DNA from: Flavobacteriaceae bacterium
GTDB taxonomy: Bacteria; Bacteroidota; Bacteroidia; Flavobacteriales; Flavobacteriaceae
Direction: 5' to 3'
Length of the DNA: 45,416 nt
NCBI GenBank assembly: GCA_002702895.1
Contig: PACX01000018.1
Coordinates: 1-45,416 of the forward strand
Shown: one piece after another, positions 1-8,915 of the stretch
How the letters are laid out: every line of letters begins with the position of its first letter
Position numbering within the stretch: the first letter of the stretch is position 1
The notes under the pieces: generated by a model
Database searches by the model: none
What the model saw: the letters and a program-made list of their open reading frames with translations, nothing else
What the model was told of the DNA's origin: nothing
Translations under genes and position numbers: made by a program

Positions 1-91
1 AAGAAGCACCAATAGTTGAGGATGAAGCTAAATCAGAGGAGGTTACTGCAGAAGAAGCACCAATAGTTGAGGATGAAGCTAAATCAGAGGA
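1..91 (+). repeat. 51-nt in-frame tandem repeat in the L5-like tail
   Basis: Bases 1-40 recur exactly at 52-91, giving a period of 51 nt (17 codons). The left copy may extend beyond the window. Identity at the DNA level, including synonymous positions, points to recent tandem duplication rather than conserved protein sequence. Confidence 0.85.
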
Positions 92-125
92 AAAATCATC
101 AGAAAAAAACAATAAAATAGATTAA
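1..125 (+). CDS. rplE: C-terminal end of a ribosomal protein, probably L5 (partial)
   Basis: An open frame enters from the left edge (first full codon at base 3) and stops at TAA 123-125. All that is visible is a low-complexity acidic tail rich in Glu, Ala, Val and Lys, built from a 17-residue unit (EAPIVEDEAKSEEVTAE) that starts to repeat. No conserved ribosomal domain is in view. The identity rests on gene order: in the bacterial spc operon the gene directly before rpsN is rplE. A normal bacterial L5 is about 180 residues and has no such tail, so this would be a lineage-specific extension. Alternatively it could be another gene inserted at this point. The coding frame is certain; the name is inferred. 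Confidence 0.5.
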   Translation, partial: EAPIVEDEAKSEEVTAEEAPIVEDEAKSEEKSSEKNNKID

Positions 126-142
126 TATTTTAAAATAATACA

Positions 143-412
143 ATGGCTAAAGAATCAATGAAAGCACGTGAAATTAAAAGAGCAAAATTATGTGCAAAAT
201 ATGCTGCTAAGAGAAAAGCTTTAAAAAAAGCTGGTGATCATGAAGCATTACAAAAGTTGCCAAAAAATTCATCTCCTGTAAGAGCTCACAATAGATGTAA
301 ATTAACAGGGAGACCAAAAGGCTACATGAGACAATTTGGTATTTCCAGAGTTTTATTTAGAGAAATGGCTAATAAAGGTTTAATCCCAGGTGTTAGAAAA
401 GCTAGCTGGTAA
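143..412 (+). CDS. rpsN: 30S ribosomal protein S14
   Basis: S14 (uS14) is a small-subunit head protein. This 89-residue product has the family signature in its C-terminal half ([20 protein letters not shown], residues 50-69) and the usual end IPGVRKASW. The CxxC...CxxC zinc ribbon of the zinc-binding form is absent: only isolated Cys17 and Cys52 remain, so this is the zinc-independent type. It starts at an ATG 17 bases after the L5-like stop and is followed after 14 bases by rpsH, as in the spc operon. The upstream context is A-rich with no Shine-Dalgarno sequence. Confidence 0.97.
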   Translation: MAKESMKAREIKRAKLCAKYAAKRKALKKAGDHEALQKLPKNSSPVRAHNRCKLTGRPKGYMRQFGISRVLFREMANKGLIPGVRKASW

Positions 413-426
413 AAAATAAATATAAA

Positions 427-825
427 ATGAATACAGATCCAATTGCAGATTATTTAACAAGAATTAGAAATGCTAATAGTGCTGGTCATAAAGTAGTTTC
501 AGTTCCTTCTTCGAATTTAAAAAAGGAAATGACAAAAATTTTATATGATCAGGGATATATATTAAGTTATAAGTTTGATAATAACTCTGTACAAGGTTCA
601 ATTAAAATTGCTCTTAAATATGATTCATATACTAAGGATCCTGTTATTAGAAAATTAGAAAGGATTAGTAAACCTGGTCTCAGAAGATATTCTGATTCAA
701 AAGGATTGCCAAGAGTTTTAAATGGACTAGGTGTTTCTATAGTTTCTACATCAAAAGGTTTGATGACTGGTAAAAAAGCAAAAGAGTCAAATTTAGGAGG
801 TGAGATCCTTTGTTATGTATATTAA
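427..825 (+). CDS. rpsH: 30S ribosomal protein S8
   Basis: S8 (uS8) binds the central domain of 16S rRNA and in many bacteria represses the spc operon. The 132-residue length matches the family. It begins MNTDPIADYLTRIRNAN, the conserved S8 start, and ends with the typical GGEILCYVY. The centre has the RISKPGLRRY segment. It lies between rpsN and rplF with 11 bases to the next start. Confidence 0.98.
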   Translation: MNTDPIADYLTRIRNANSAGHKVVSVPSSNLKKEMTKILYDQGYILSYKFDNNSVQGSIKIALKYDSYTKDPVIRKLERISKPGLRRYSDSKGLPRVLNGLGVSIVSTSKGLMTGKKAKESNLGGEILCYVY

Positions 826-836
826 AAAAAATAAAA

Positions 837-1379
837 ATGTCTAGAATAGGAAATAGTCCCGTATTGATTCCAGAAGGTGTTTCTGTTGAAATTCAAACTA
901 AACTTTTACTTGTTAAAGGTAAATTAGGAGAATTATCTCAGAATTTTGATGAAATTACAGTTGAACAAGTTGATAATGAACTTTTGGTTAAAAGATCTTC
1001 GGAATCTAAATCTTCTAAAGCAAAGCATGGTCTGTATCGTTCTTTATTTTTTAATATGGTTAATGGAGTTCATTCTGGATGGAAAAAAGAATTAGAATTA
1101 GTAGGTGTTGGGTATAGAGCATCCACACAAGGCCAAAAACTTGATCTTGCTTTAGGATTTTCTCATAATATTGTTTTTATGATTCCTAATGAAGTTAAAG
1201 TTGAAGCAATTTCTGAAAAAGGAAAAAATCCTATTATTAAACTTACTTCATCTGATAAGCAGTTAGTTGGATCAATTGCTGCAAAAATAAGAAGTTTTAG
1301 AAAACCTGAACCATATAAGGGAAAAGGAGTGAAGTATGTTGGAGAGCAAATTCGTAGAAAAGCAGGAAAGTCTGCATAA
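837..1379 (+). CDS. rplF: 50S ribosomal protein L6
   Basis: L6 (uL6) is a large-subunit protein near the factor-binding site. It has 180 residues with two repeated L6 folds and the C-terminal signature PEPYKGKGVKYVGEQIRRKAGK. The frame is open upstream to an ATG at 810, but that start would overlap rpsH and add residues foreign to L6. The family start MSRIGNSPV corresponds to the ATG at 837. Confidence 0.98.
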   Translation: MSRIGNSPVLIPEGVSVEIQTKLLLVKGKLGELSQNFDEITVEQVDNELLVKRSSESKSSKAKHGLYRSLFFNMVNGVHSGWKKELELVGVGYRASTQGQKLDLALGFSHNIVFMIPNEVKVEAISEKGKNPIIKLTSSDKQLVGSIAAKIRSFRKPEPYKGKGVKYVGEQIRRKAGKSA

Positions 1380-1389
1380 AAAATTTATA

Positions 1390-1746
1390 ATGAGTTTATC
1401 AAAAATTAATAAAAGAAATCGCATTAAAAAAAGAATCAGAAATCATGTACTTGGCAGTAATAGTCGTCCAAGATTATCTGTATTTAGAAGTAATAATGAG
1501 ATTTATGCCCAAATTGTTGATGATGTTAGTGGTAATACTTTAGTTTCAGCCTCATCAAGAGATAAGGATATAAACAATAATTCAATTACTAGAATTGAAG
1601 TTTCAAAACTTGTTGGATTATCAATAGGAAAAAAAGCTATTAAAGAAGGTGTTGAAAAGATTGGGTTTGATAGAGGAGGGTATTTGTATCATGGTAGAGT
1701 AAAATCATTAGCTGAGGGTGCTCGTGAAGCTGGACTAAAATTTTAA
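1390..1746 (+). CDS. rplR: 50S ribosomal protein L18
   Basis: L18 (uL18) binds 5S rRNA together with L5. The product is 118 residues, with a basic N-terminus (KINKRNRIKKRIR), the RPRLSVFRSNNEIYAQIVDD core and the conserved end YHGRVKSLAEGAREAGLKF. I chose the ATG at 1390, ten bases after the rplF stop. The upstream in-frame ATG at 1336 would overlap the rplF coding sequence and adds 18 non-homologous residues. Confidence 0.97.
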   Translation: MSLSKINKRNRIKKRIRNHVLGSNSRPRLSVFRSNNEIYAQIVDDVSGNTLVSASSRDKDINNNSITRIEVSKLVGLSIGKKAIKEGVEKIGFDRGGYLYHGRVKSLAEGAREAGLKF

Positions 1747-1749
1747 TTT

Positions 1750-2268
1750 ATGAAGAAGAAAAGAAATGAATTTGTTAAGCCTGGAGGTCTAGATCTTAAA
1801 GATAGGTTAGTTAGTATTCAAAGGGTAACTAAAGTAACAAAAGGGGGAAGAGCCTTTGGTTTTTCTGCGATCGTTGTAGTAGGAGATGAAAATGGTGTAG
1901 TTGGTCATGGTTTAGGAAAAGCTAAAGAAGTTGCTACAGCAATTGCTAAGGCAGTGGAAGATGCAAAAAAGAATTTAGTTAGAATTCCTTTACACAAAAC
2001 TACTCTTCCTCATGAACAAAAAGGAAAACATGGGGGAGCTAGAGTTTATATTCAGCCTGCGTCTGAAGGTACAGGAGTTATAGCAGGTGGAGCAGTTAGG
2101 TCTGTTTTAGAATCTCTTGGAGTTCAGGATGTGCTTTCTAAATCTCAAGGATCTTCTAATCCTCATAACGTTGTTAAAGCTACATTTGATGCGCTATTAA
2201 GATTAAGAAATGCAAATACTATAGCTAATCAAAGAGGAATTTCAGTAGAAAAAGTTTTTAATGCATAA
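1750..2268 (+). CDS. rpsE: 30S ribosomal protein S5
   Basis: S5 (uS5) helps form the mRNA entry site and contributes to decoding accuracy. It has 172 residues. The N-terminal double-stranded RNA-binding domain contains [20 protein letters not shown], and the C-terminal domain contains [19 protein letters not shown] and the [15 protein letters not shown] motif. It starts 3 bases after the rplR stop and is followed by rpmD. Confidence 0.98.
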   Translation: MKKKRNEFVKPGGLDLKDRLVSIQRVTKVTKGGRAFGFSAIVVVGDENGVVGHGLGKAKEVATAIAKAVEDAKKNLVRIPLHKTTLPHEQKGKHGGARVYIQPASEGTGVIAGGAVRSVLESLGVQDVLSKSQGSSNPHNVVKATFDALLRLRNANTIANQRGISVEKVFNA

Positions 2269-2272
2269 TAAA

Positions 2273-2449
2273 ATGGCAATAATTAAAATTAAAAAAATTA
2301 GGAGTGAAATAAAAAGACCTGGTGATCAAAAGAAAACCCTTTTAGCATTGGGGTTAAAAAAAATTGGTCAGGTTGTAGAACACCAAGACACTCCAAATAT
2401 AGTTGGAATGGTAAATAAAGTGAAACATTTAGTTTCTATTATAAAATAA
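2273..2449 (+). CDS. rpmD: 50S ribosomal protein L30
   Basis: L30 (uL30) is a small large-subunit protein. The product is 58 residues, MAIIKIKKIRSEIKRPGDQK onward, the bacterial L30 length. I use the ATG at 2273. An in-frame ATG at 2261 would overlap the rpsE stop region and add four residues (MHNK) not typical of the family. It lies between rpsE and rplO. Confidence 0.95.
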   Translation: MAIIKIKKIRSEIKRPGDQKKTLLALGLKKIGQVVEHQDTPNIVGMVNKVKHLVSIIK

Positions 2450-2458
2450 ATTAGAATT

Positions 2459-2911
2459 ATGAATTTAAGTAATTTAAAACCTAGAGAAGGATCAACACAT
2501 AGTCCAAAAAAGAGACTGGGTAGAGGACAAGGCTCTGGAAAAGGAGGAACTTCTGCAAGAGGACATAAAGGAGCTAAATCTAGATCAGGTTATTCTAAAA
2601 AACTTGGATTTGAAGGTGGTCAAATGCCTTTGCAAAGAAGAGTTCCTAAATTTGGTTTTAAAAATATAAATAGAACTGAATATCAAGCAGTTAATTTAGA
2701 TAAAATTCAGTCATTAGTTGATAACAAAAAAATTAAAGGTTCTATTAATATAAAATCATTTATTGATAATGGTTTAGCAAAAAAAAGTGATTTGATAAAA
2801 ATTTTAGCTAATGGAAAGATAGATTCTCCATTAAAAATATCCGCACATAAATTTTCAGCAGCTGCAAAATCTGCTATTGAAAAAAGTGGTGGTGAAGTAA
2901 TTGTATTATAG
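2459..2911 (+). CDS. rplO: 50S ribosomal protein L15
   Basis: L15 (uL15) is a late-assembling large-subunit protein. The product is 150 residues. The basic, glycine-rich N-terminal extension is typical ([20 protein letters not shown]), followed by [18 protein letters not shown]. The C-terminal half has the L18e/L15-like fold and ends GEVIVL. The stop is only 2 bases before the secY start, so the two are surely co-transcribed. Confidence 0.98.
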   Translation: MNLSNLKPREGSTHSPKKRLGRGQGSGKGGTSARGHKGAKSRSGYSKKLGFEGGQMPLQRRVPKFGFKNINRTEYQAVNLDKIQSLVDNKKIKGSINIKSFIDNGLAKKSDLIKILANGKIDSPLKISAHKFSAAAKSAIEKSGGEVIVL

Positions 2912-2913
2912 GT

Positions 2914-4260
2914 ATGTATAAGTTTATTGAAACATTACGAAATATTTGGAATATAGAGGAGCTGAGAAAGAGAATTTTTATAACTCTTTTTTTTATTGCA
3001 ATCTATAGACTAGGTGCTCAAGTAGTTCTTCCAGGTATTGATTCTGTTCAATTAGATGAATTGTCAAGCAGAACTCAAGGTGGAGGACTTCTTGGTATTT
3101 TAAATGCTTTTACTGGTGGTGCTTTTGCAAATGCTTCTGTTTTTGCTCTCGGAATAATGCCTTATATCTCTGCTTCAATTGTAGTTCAATTAATGGGAGT
3201 TGCAATTCCGTACCTTCAAAAACTTCAAAAAGAAGGCGAAAGTGGTAGAAAAACTATAAATCAGATTACTAGATGGCTTACTATTCTTATTTGTGTTGTT
3301 CAAGCTCCTGCATATCTATATAGCCTAGGAGCACTGGGAGTTCCTGAAAGCGCATTTATTATGGGGAAAGGAGCTGGATTTATGATTCCATCTGTAATAA
3401 TTTTAGTTACCGGCTGTGTCTTTGCTATGTGGCTTGGTGAAAAAATTACAGATAGAGGAATTGGAAATGGTATTTCATTGTTAATTACAGTTGGAATTAT
3501 TGCATCACTTCCTTTATCTTTTGCTCAAGAATTTGCTTCAAGAGTCTATGAAAGTAATGGTGGTTTAATTTTAATTTTAATTGAATTGGTTGTTTGGGTT
3601 GTTGTTATAGGATTAAGTGTTTTATTAGTTTTAGCTGTAAGGCAAATACCAGTTCAATACGCTAGAAGAACAGCCTCAGGAAGTTTAGATAGAAATCAAG
3701 CGGGAACTCGTCAGTATATCCCATTAAGACTTAATGCATCTGGAGTTATGCCTATTATATTTGCTCAGGCAATTATGTTTGCTCCTGCTTATATGGGTCA
3801 ATTATTAGGTAATTCTAATGTTGGTCAGTGGATGCAAGCTTCATTTTCAGATATGTTTGGGTTATGGTATAATATTTTGTTTGGATTATTAATAGTAGGT
3901 TTTACATTTTTTTATACTGCTATTACTGTTCCTACAAATAAAATGTCTGATGATTTGAAAAGAAGTGGAGGTTTTGTTCCAGGAATTAGACCAGGAACAG
4001 AAACATCAGAATTTTTAGATAAAATAATGTCATTGATTACATTTCCTGGATCTTTATTTTTAGCTGCACTTTCAGTTTTACCTGCAATTGTAGTTCAAAT
4101 AATGGGAATGCAACAGGGTTGGGCATTGTTTTATGGTGGAACTTCATTACTAATTATGGTTGGAGTTGCAATAGATACTATTCAACAAATTAATGCATAT
4201 TTATTGAATAGACATTATGATGGATTAATGAAATCCGGAAAAAATAGAAAATTAGCATAA
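2914..4260 (+). CDS. secY: Preprotein translocase subunit SecY
   Basis: SecY is the channel-forming inner-membrane subunit of the SecYEG translocon. The 448-residue product has ten predicted membrane helices. Family landmarks are [24 protein letters not shown] in the first helix region, the [17 protein letters not shown] plug and helix 2 region, [16 protein letters not shown], and the cytosolic loop [24 protein letters not shown]. It sits between rplO and infA, its standard place. Confidence 0.98.
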   Translation: MYKFIETLRNIWNIEELRKRIFITLFFIAIYRLGAQVVLPGIDSVQLDELSSRTQGGGLLGILNAFTGGAFANASVFALGIMPYISASIVVQLMGVAIPYLQKLQKEGESGRKTINQITRWLTILICVVQAPAYLYSLGALGVPESAFIMGKGAGFMIPSVIILVTGCVFAMWLGEKITDRGIGNGISLLITVGIIASLPLSFAQEFASRVYESNGGLILILIELVVWVVVIGLSVLLVLAVRQIPVQYARRTASGSLDRNQAGTRQYIPLRLNASGVMPIIFAQAIMFAPAYMGQLLGNSNVGQWMQASFSDMFGLWYNILFGLLIVGFTFFYTAITVPTNKMSDDLKRSGGFVPGIRPGTETSEFLDKIMSLITFPGSLFLAALSVLPAIVVQIMGMQQGWALFYGGTSLLIMVGVAIDTIQQINAYLLNRHYDGLMKSGKNRKLA

Positions 4261-4261
4261 T

Positions 4262-4477
4262 ATGGCAAAACAACCAGCTATAGAACAGGATGGTACTATT
4301 ATAGAAGCTCTTTCTAATGCAATGTTTAGAGTGGAACTAGATAATGGTCATGTAGTTACTGCTCACATTTCTGGTAAAATGAGAATGCATTATATTAAAT
4401 TATTACCTGGTGATAAGGTTAAATTGGAGATGAGTCCATATGATTTAACTAAAGCAAGGATAACTTATAGACATTAA
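4262..4477 (+). CDS. infA: Translation initiation factor IF-1
   Basis: IF-1 binds the ribosomal A site during initiation. It has 71 residues with one OB-fold. The visible signature is [21 protein letters not shown] followed by [19 protein letters not shown]. The start lies one base after the secY stop, which suggests translational coupling. An infA between secY and rpmJ is common in Bacteroidota and Firmicutes. Confidence 0.98.
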   Translation: MAKQPAIEQDGTIIEALSNAMFRVELDNGHVVTAHISGKMRMHYIKLLPGDKVKLEMSPYDLTKARITYRH

Positions 4478-4481
4478 AATT

Positions 4482-4598
4482 ATGAAAGTAAGAGCATCAG
4501 TAAAAAAAAGAAGCCCAGAATGTAAAATAGTTAGAAGAAAGGGTACGCTTTATGTTATTAATAAAAAGAATCCTAGATTCAAACAAAGACAAGGATAA
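4482..4598 (+). CDS. rpmJ: 50S ribosomal protein L36
   Basis: A 38-residue frame (ATG 4482, TAA 4596-4598) starts [10 protein letters not shown] and ends NPRFKQRQG, the unmistakable L36 (bL36) termini. Of the four zinc ligands of the classic form (Cys11, Cys14, Cys27, His33), only Cys14 survives; the others are Ser11, Asn27 and Phe33. It is therefore a zinc-free L36. It lies in its usual place between infA and rpsM, four bases after infA and three before rpsM. Confidence 0.96.
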   Translation: MKVRASVKKRSPECKIVRRKGTLYVINKKNPRFKQRQG

Positions 4599-4601
4599 AT
4601 T

Positions 4602-4976
4602 ATGGCAAGAATTTCAGGGGTAGATATCCCAAAACAAAAAAGAGGAGTAATAGCATTAACCTATATTTTTGGAATAGGTAGAAGTCGTGCTAAGAAAATT
4701 TTAGAATTAGCTAATGTTAGTGAAGATAAAAAAGTTTCAGAATGGAATGATGATGATACAGCTAAAATAAGAGAAGTTGTTGGTAATTTTAAAATTGAAG
4801 GAGAGTTAAGATCTGAAAATCAAATTAATATTAAAAGATTAATGGATATTGGTTCTTTTAGAGGAATTAGACATAGATCTGGCTTACCTTTAAGGGGTCA
4901 AAGAACAAAGAATAATTCTAGAACTAGAAAAGGTAAAAGGAAAACAGTTGCTAATAAGAAAAAGGTTACTAAATAA
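4602..4976 (+). CDS. rpsM: 30S ribosomal protein S13
   Basis: S13 (uS13) contacts the P-site tRNA and forms the head bridges to the large subunit. The product is 124 residues, with [19 protein letters not shown] at the start, a helix-two-turn-helix core, and the signature [20 protein letters not shown] near residues 87-106, followed by a basic tail. It is the first gene of the alpha-operon part, six bases before rpsK. Confidence 0.98.
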   Translation: MARISGVDIPKQKRGVIALTYIFGIGRSRAKKILELANVSEDKKVSEWNDDDTAKIREVVGNFKIEGELRSENQINIKRLMDIGSFRGIRHRSGLPLRGQRTKNNSRTRKGKRKTVANKKKVTK

Positions 4977-4982
4977 TATATT

Positions 4983-5366
4983 ATGGCTAAAGTAGTATCT
5001 AAAAAAAGAAAAGTTATTGTTGACGTATATGGAGAAGTTCATATTAATGCTTCATTCAATAACATAATTATTTCAATTACAAATAAAAAAGGTGAAGTTA
5101 TTTCTTGGTCTTCAGCTGGTAAAATGGGTTTTAGAGGTTCAAAGAAAAACACTCCTTATGCAGCTCAATTAGCTGCTGAAGATGCAGTTAAAGTTGCTAA
5201 TGAAGCAGGGATGAAAAAAGCAAAAGTATTTGTAAAAGGTCCTGGAAATGGAAGAGAGTCTGCTATTAGAACTATTCATAATAATGGTGTAGAGATTACT
5301 GAAATTTTTGATGTAACTCCTCAACCTCACAATGGTTGTAGACCCCCTAAAAGAAGAAGAGTATAA
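4983..5366 (+). CDS. rpsK: 30S ribosomal protein S11
   Basis: S11 (uS11) lies on the 30S platform near the E site. The 127-residue product includes [53 protein letters not shown] and the conserved terminal [15 protein letters not shown]. It is followed by an unusually long (65-base) gap before rpsD. Confidence 0.98.
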   Translation: MAKVVSKKRKVIVDVYGEVHINASFNNIIISITNKKGEVISWSSAGKMGFRGSKKNTPYAAQLAAEDAVKVANEAGMKKAKVFVKGPGNGRESAIRTIHNNGVEITEIFDVTPQPHNGCRPPKRRRV

Positions 5367-5431
5367 AATTAATAAAAATAGAATTTTTGATGAAGGATAG
5401 ACCCTAATTCACAAAAATTAAAAAATAAAAT

Positions 5432-6037
5432 ATGGCAAGATATACAGGTCCAAAAACAAAAATCGCTCGAAAATTCGGAGAAGCAATATTTGGCGAAGAT
5501 AAATCTTTTGAAAAAAAGAATTATCCTCCTGGACAACACGGAAATAATAAAAGAAGAGGTAAAAAATCTGAGTATGCAATTCAGCTTATGGAAAAACAAA
5601 AGGCCAAGTATACTTATGGAATTTTAGAAAGACAATTTAGAAATCTTTTCAAAAAGGCTAATAGTAGTAAAGGAGTAACAGGTGAAGTTTTGTTACAATT
5701 ATGTGAATCTAGACTTGATAATTTAGTTTTTAGATTAGGTATAGCATCATCAAGAAGTGCTGCAAGACAACTTGTTAGTCACAGACACATAACAGTCAAT
5801 GATGAGATTTGTAATATTTCATCTAGAATTATTAAGATTGGAGAAAAAATTGGTGTCCGTGAAAAATCAAAATCTATTTCATCTATTGAAGAATCCCTAT
5901 CAAATAATTCTTCAGTATATGAGTGGATCTCTTGGAACATTGATAGAATGGAGGGGATATTTGTTTCTCTTCCAGAAAGAGAACAAATACCAGAAAATAT
6001 TAAAGAACAATTAATCGTCGAATTATATTCGAAATAA
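5432..6037 (+). CDS. rpsD: 30S ribosomal protein S4
   Basis: S4 (uS4) is a primary 16S-binding assembly protein and the repressor of the alpha operon in Escherichia coli. The product has 201 residues. It starts [20 protein letters not shown], has the YPPGQHG motif, and an S4 RNA-binding domain around residues 90-150 ([29 protein letters not shown]). It ends [10 protein letters not shown], typical of the family. The rpoA start follows 15 bases later. Confidence 0.98.
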   Translation: MARYTGPKTKIARKFGEAIFGEDKSFEKKNYPPGQHGNNKRRGKKSEYAIQLMEKQKAKYTYGILERQFRNLFKKANSSKGVTGEVLLQLCESRLDNLVFRLGIASSRSAARQLVSHRHITVNDEICNISSRIIKIGEKIGVREKSKSISSIEESLSNNSSVYEWISWNIDRMEGIFVSLPEREQIPENIKEQLIVELYSK

Positions 6038-6052
6038 ATAACAAATAAAATT

Positions 6053-7045
6053 ATGGCAGTATTCAATTTTCAAAAACCAGACAAAGTGATAATGATAGAT
6101 TCCTCAGAATTTGAAGGAAAATTCGAATTTCGTCCTTTAGAACCTGGATATGGGTTAACTATAGGTAATGCTCTAAGAAGAGTTCTATTATCTTCTTTAG
6201 AAGGTTTTGCATTTACTTCTGTTAGAATAGACAACATTGATCATGAATTTTCTTCATTACCAGGAATTGTTGAGGATGTAACTGAAATTGTTTTAAATTT
6301 AAAACAAATATGTTTAAAAAGACAAATTGATTCAGTAGATAATGAAACTATTAATGTTTCAATTCTTGGTCAAGAACAAATAAATGCTGGTGATTTACAA
6401 AAATTTATTTCAGGCTTTCAAGTGTTAAATCCTGACTTAGTCATTTGTAACTTAGAAAAAAATATAAATTTTAATTTAGAATTAACAATTGAAAAGGGAA
6501 GAGGATATGTTCCTGCTGAAGAAAATAAAAAATCTGGTGCTCCAATAGGAACTATTTTTATGGACTCAATATTTACTCCCATTAAAAATGTGAATTACTC
6601 AATTGAAAATTTTAGAGTTGAGCAAAAAACTGATTATGAAAAGTTAATTTTTGAGATTGTTTCAGATGGATCAATCCATCCTAAAGATGCTCTTACTGAA
6701 GGGGCTAAGACTTTAATTCACCACTTTATGTTATTTTCTGATGAAAGGATAACTTTAGAAGCAGATGAAATAGCCCAAACTGAAACTTATGATGAAGAGT
6801 CATTACATATGAGACAACTATTAAAGACTAGATTGACAGATATGGACTTATCGGTTAGAGCTTTAAATTGTTTAAAAGCAGCAGAGGTTGATACTTTAGG
6901 AGACTTAGTTTCGTTCAATAAAAGTGACTTAATGAAATTTAGAAATTTTGGTAAAAAATCATTAACAGAATTAGAAGAATTAGTTATTATTAAAGGATTA
7001 AATTTTGGTATGGATTTATCCAAATATAAATTGGATAAGGATTAA
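6053..7045 (+). CDS. rpoA: DNA-directed RNA polymerase subunit alpha
   Basis: The alpha subunit nucleates RNA polymerase assembly. The N-terminal dimerisation domain (about residues 1-235) shows [20 protein letters not shown] and the [20 protein letters not shown] segment. The C-terminal DNA- and activator-binding domain (about 255-330) shows [20 protein letters not shown] and [12 protein letters not shown]. Its 330-residue length is normal. It sits between rpsD and rplQ, as in the standard alpha operon. Confidence 0.98.
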   Translation: MAVFNFQKPDKVIMIDSSEFEGKFEFRPLEPGYGLTIGNALRRVLLSSLEGFAFTSVRIDNIDHEFSSLPGIVEDVTEIVLNLKQICLKRQIDSVDNETINVSILGQEQINAGDLQKFISGFQVLNPDLVICNLEKNINFNLELTIEKGRGYVPAEENKKSGAPIGTIFMDSIFTPIKNVNYSIENFRVEQKTDYEKLIFEIVSDGSIHPKDALTEGAKTLIHHFMLFSDERITLEADEIAQTETYDEESLHMRQLLKTRLTDMDLSVRALNCLKAAEVDTLGDLVSFNKSDLMKFRNFGKKSLTELEELVIIKGLNFGMDLSKYKLDKD

Positions 7046-7054
7046 TTATAAATT

Positions 7055-7702
7055 ATGAGACACGGTAAAAAATCAGCACATTTAGGTAGAAAAACAGCAC
7101 ATAGAAAGTACATGCTAGCTAATATGGCGTGTTCGCTTATTGAGCATAAATTTATAAATACCACTTTAGCTAAAGCAAAAGCTTTGAAAAGATATATAGA
7201 GCCAATGATAACCAAATCTAAAAATGATTCTACTCACAACAGAAGAATAGTTTTTAGATATTTAAAGAATAAATATGCTGTAACTGAGTTATTTAGAAAT
7301 ATTTCTAAAAAAATAGGTGATAGACCAGGAGGATATACTAGAATTATTAAGCTTGGAAATAGATTAGGTGATAATGCTAGTATGGCGATGATAGAATTGG
7401 TTGATTATAATTCAATTTATAATGTAGGAACTGATCCTAGTAAGAAAAAAAGAAGAAGAAGAAAATCTAAAAGTTTAAATATTGAAAACATCTCTACGTC
7501 TAATGAGACGAAAGAAGAGGCTGCTGTAGTTGAAGAAGTTAAAGAAGAGGCTGCTGTAGTTGAAGAAGTTAAAGAAGAGGCTTCTGTAGTTGAAGAAGTT
7601 AAAGAAGAGGCTGCTGTAGTTGAAGAAGTTAAAGAAGAGACTGCTGTAGTTGAAGAAGAAAAACCTAATGATAATAATGAATCTAAAGCGAAAGATTCAT
7701 AA
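7055..7702 (+). CDS. rplQ: 50S ribosomal protein L17 with acidic repeat tail
   Basis: Residues 1 to about 130 form a normal L17 (bL17): [37 protein letters not shown], then [20 protein letters not shown] and a basic stretch [10 protein letters not shown]. The remaining 70 or so residues are an acidic, low-complexity tail. Within it a 10-residue unit, [10 protein letters not shown], occurs five times in a row (residues 153-202). L17 in model bacteria is about 120-130 residues; extended acidic tails are known in flavobacterial L17. The function of the tail is unknown. It is the last gene of the operon, followed by a hairpin terminator. Confidence 0.97.
   Translation: MRHGKKSAHLGRKTAHRKYMLANMACSLIEHKFINTTLAKAKALKRYIEPMITKSKNDSTHNRRIVFRYLKNKYAVTELFRNISKKIGDRPGGYTRIIKLGNRLGDNASMAMIELVDYNSIYNVGTDPSKKKRRRRKSKSLNIENISTSNETKEEAAVVEEVKEEAAVVEEVKEEASVVEEVKEEAAVVEEVKEETAVVEEEKPNDNNESKAKDS
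7511..7660 (+). repeat. Five 30-nt tandem repeats in rplQ
   Basis: Five head-to-tail 30-nt units begin at 7511, 7541, 7571, 7601 and 7631. Units 1, 2 and 4 are identical. Unit 3 has one changed base (Ala to Ser), and unit 5 differs at the Gly/Ala boundary codon and at its end. The period is exactly 10 codons and stays in the rplQ frame, so copy number could change without disrupting the gene. Confidence 0.95.
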
Positions 7703-7752
7703 AATAATGATATAAAATTTGTTAATTAATTTCAAATAAAATTCATTAAATC

Positions 7753-7785
7753 AAGGGAAAAAACATTAAATTTTTCCCTTTTTTT
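7753..7785 (+). terminator. Rho-independent terminator of the ribosomal operon
   Basis: A 10-bp stem (AAGGGAAAAA at 7753-7762 pairing with TTTTTCCCTT at 7771-7780) encloses an 8-nt loop and is followed by a run of T to 7785. It is placed 50 bases after the rplQ stop and before carA. Confidence 0.8.
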
Positions 7786-7789
7786 GTAT

Positions 7790-7797
7790 TAATTTTG
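7790..7797 (+). promoter_or_regulatory. Possible -7 box for carA
   Basis: TAATTTTG fits the Bacteroidota -7 consensus TAnnTTTG and follows the terminator. No TTG/TTTG lies at the expected -33 spacing. The box is so close to the carA ATG (7802 or 7805) that transcription would begin at or next to the start codon. It could be real and leaderless, or chance in A+T-rich DNA. Confidence 0.3.
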
Positions 7798-7801
7798 GAT
7801 A

Positions 7802-8914
7802 ATGATGGAAGAAATATCTAATCAAAATAAAGCTTTAATTTTATTACAAGACGGAACCATTTTTTTTGGTAAAGCTTTAGGTGTTAAAGGTACTGCCTAT
7901 GGAGAATTATGTTTTAACACTGGAATGACAGGATATCAAGAAATTTTTACTGACCCTTCTTATTATGGTCAGTTAATGGTAACTACAAATTCACATATAG
8001 GAAATTATGGAGTTAATGAGCAAGAAGTTGAATCAGAAAGTCCTAAAATTGCGGGTTTAATTTGTAAAAAATTTAATTTAAAATTTTCTAGACCTAATGC
8101 TGATGATTCTCTTCAAAGTTTTTTTATTAAACATAATATAGTTGCAATATCTGATGTAGATACAAGAGCTCTTGTGTCTTATATTAGAGACAATGGAGCA
8201 ATGAATGCAGTTATTTCTACTAATACAAATGAAATTGATAAATTAAAAAAAAATCTTAAGAATTTACCCTCTATGAAAGGTTTAGAACTAGCTTCAAAAG
8301 TTTCTACAAAAAAACCTTATTATTTTGGAGATTTTGATTCTAAATTTAGAATTGCAGCTTTAGATCTTGGAATTAAAAAAAATATTTTAAGGAATTTATC
8401 TAAAAGGGGAGCTTATATTAAGGTTTTTCCTTTCAATACATCATTTAAAAAAATGTCAGAATGGGAACCTGATGGTTATTTTATATCTAATGGCCCAGGA
8501 GATCCAGAACCTCTCAAACATGCAATTCAAACAGCTAAAGATATTTTAAAAACAAAAATTCCGCTATTTGGAATATGTTTAGGACATCAAATAATTGCTT
8601 TGGCTAACGGAATTTCTACTTATAAAATGCATAATGGGCACAGAGGAATAAATCATCCTGTTATAAATTTAAATACTGGTAAAGGTGAAATTTCTTCTCA
8701 AAATCATGGTTTTGCAATAAATAGAGAGGAAACAGAATCAAATCCTAATGTAGAGATAACACATGTTCATTTAAATGACAATACCATTGCAGGAATTAAA
8801 ATAAAAAATAATAATTGTTTTTCAGTTCAATATCATCCAGAAGCAAGTCCTGGACCTCATGATTCAAATTATCTTTTTGATCAATTTATTGAAATGTTAA
8901 ATACCAATAAATAA
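7802..8914 (+). CDS. carA: Carbamoyl-phosphate synthase small subunit
   Basis: CarA hydrolyses glutamine and passes ammonia to CarB for carbamoyl phosphate synthesis (pyrimidine and arginine pathways). The N-terminal CPSase small-chain domain (about residues 10-140) shows [20 protein letters not shown]. The C-terminal class I glutamine amidotransferase has FGICLGHQ with nucleophile Cys259 and the YHPEASPGP motif with His345 and Glu347. The length of 370 fits the family. Two adjacent ATGs (7802, 7805) are possible starts. No carB is in this window, so the two subunits are encoded apart. It starts a new transcription unit and eno follows after one base. Confidence 0.97.
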   Translation: MMEEISNQNKALILLQDGTIFFGKALGVKGTAYGELCFNTGMTGYQEIFTDPSYYGQLMVTTNSHIGNYGVNEQEVESESPKIAGLICKKFNLKFSRPNADDSLQSFFIKHNIVAISDVDTRALVSYIRDNGAMNAVISTNTNEIDKLKKNLKNLPSMKGLELASKVSTKKPYYFGDFDSKFRIAALDLGIKKNILRNLSKRGAYIKVFPFNTSFKKMSEWEPDGYFISNGPGDPEPLKHAIQTAKDILKTKIPLFGICLGHQIIALANGISTYKMHNGHRGINHPVINLNTGKGEISSQNHGFAINREETESNPNVEITHVHLNDNTIAGIKIKNNNCFSVQYHPEASPGPHDSNYLFDQFIEMLNTNK

Positions 8915-8915
8915 T

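Noticed and set aside
810-836. Earlier start for L6
   Set aside because: It overlaps rpsH and adds residues not found in L6; MSRIGNSPV at 837 is the family start.
5369-6066. Minus-strand open frames across rpsD
   Set aside because: They lie opposite the highly conserved rpsD frame, have no recognisable domain and no independent context.
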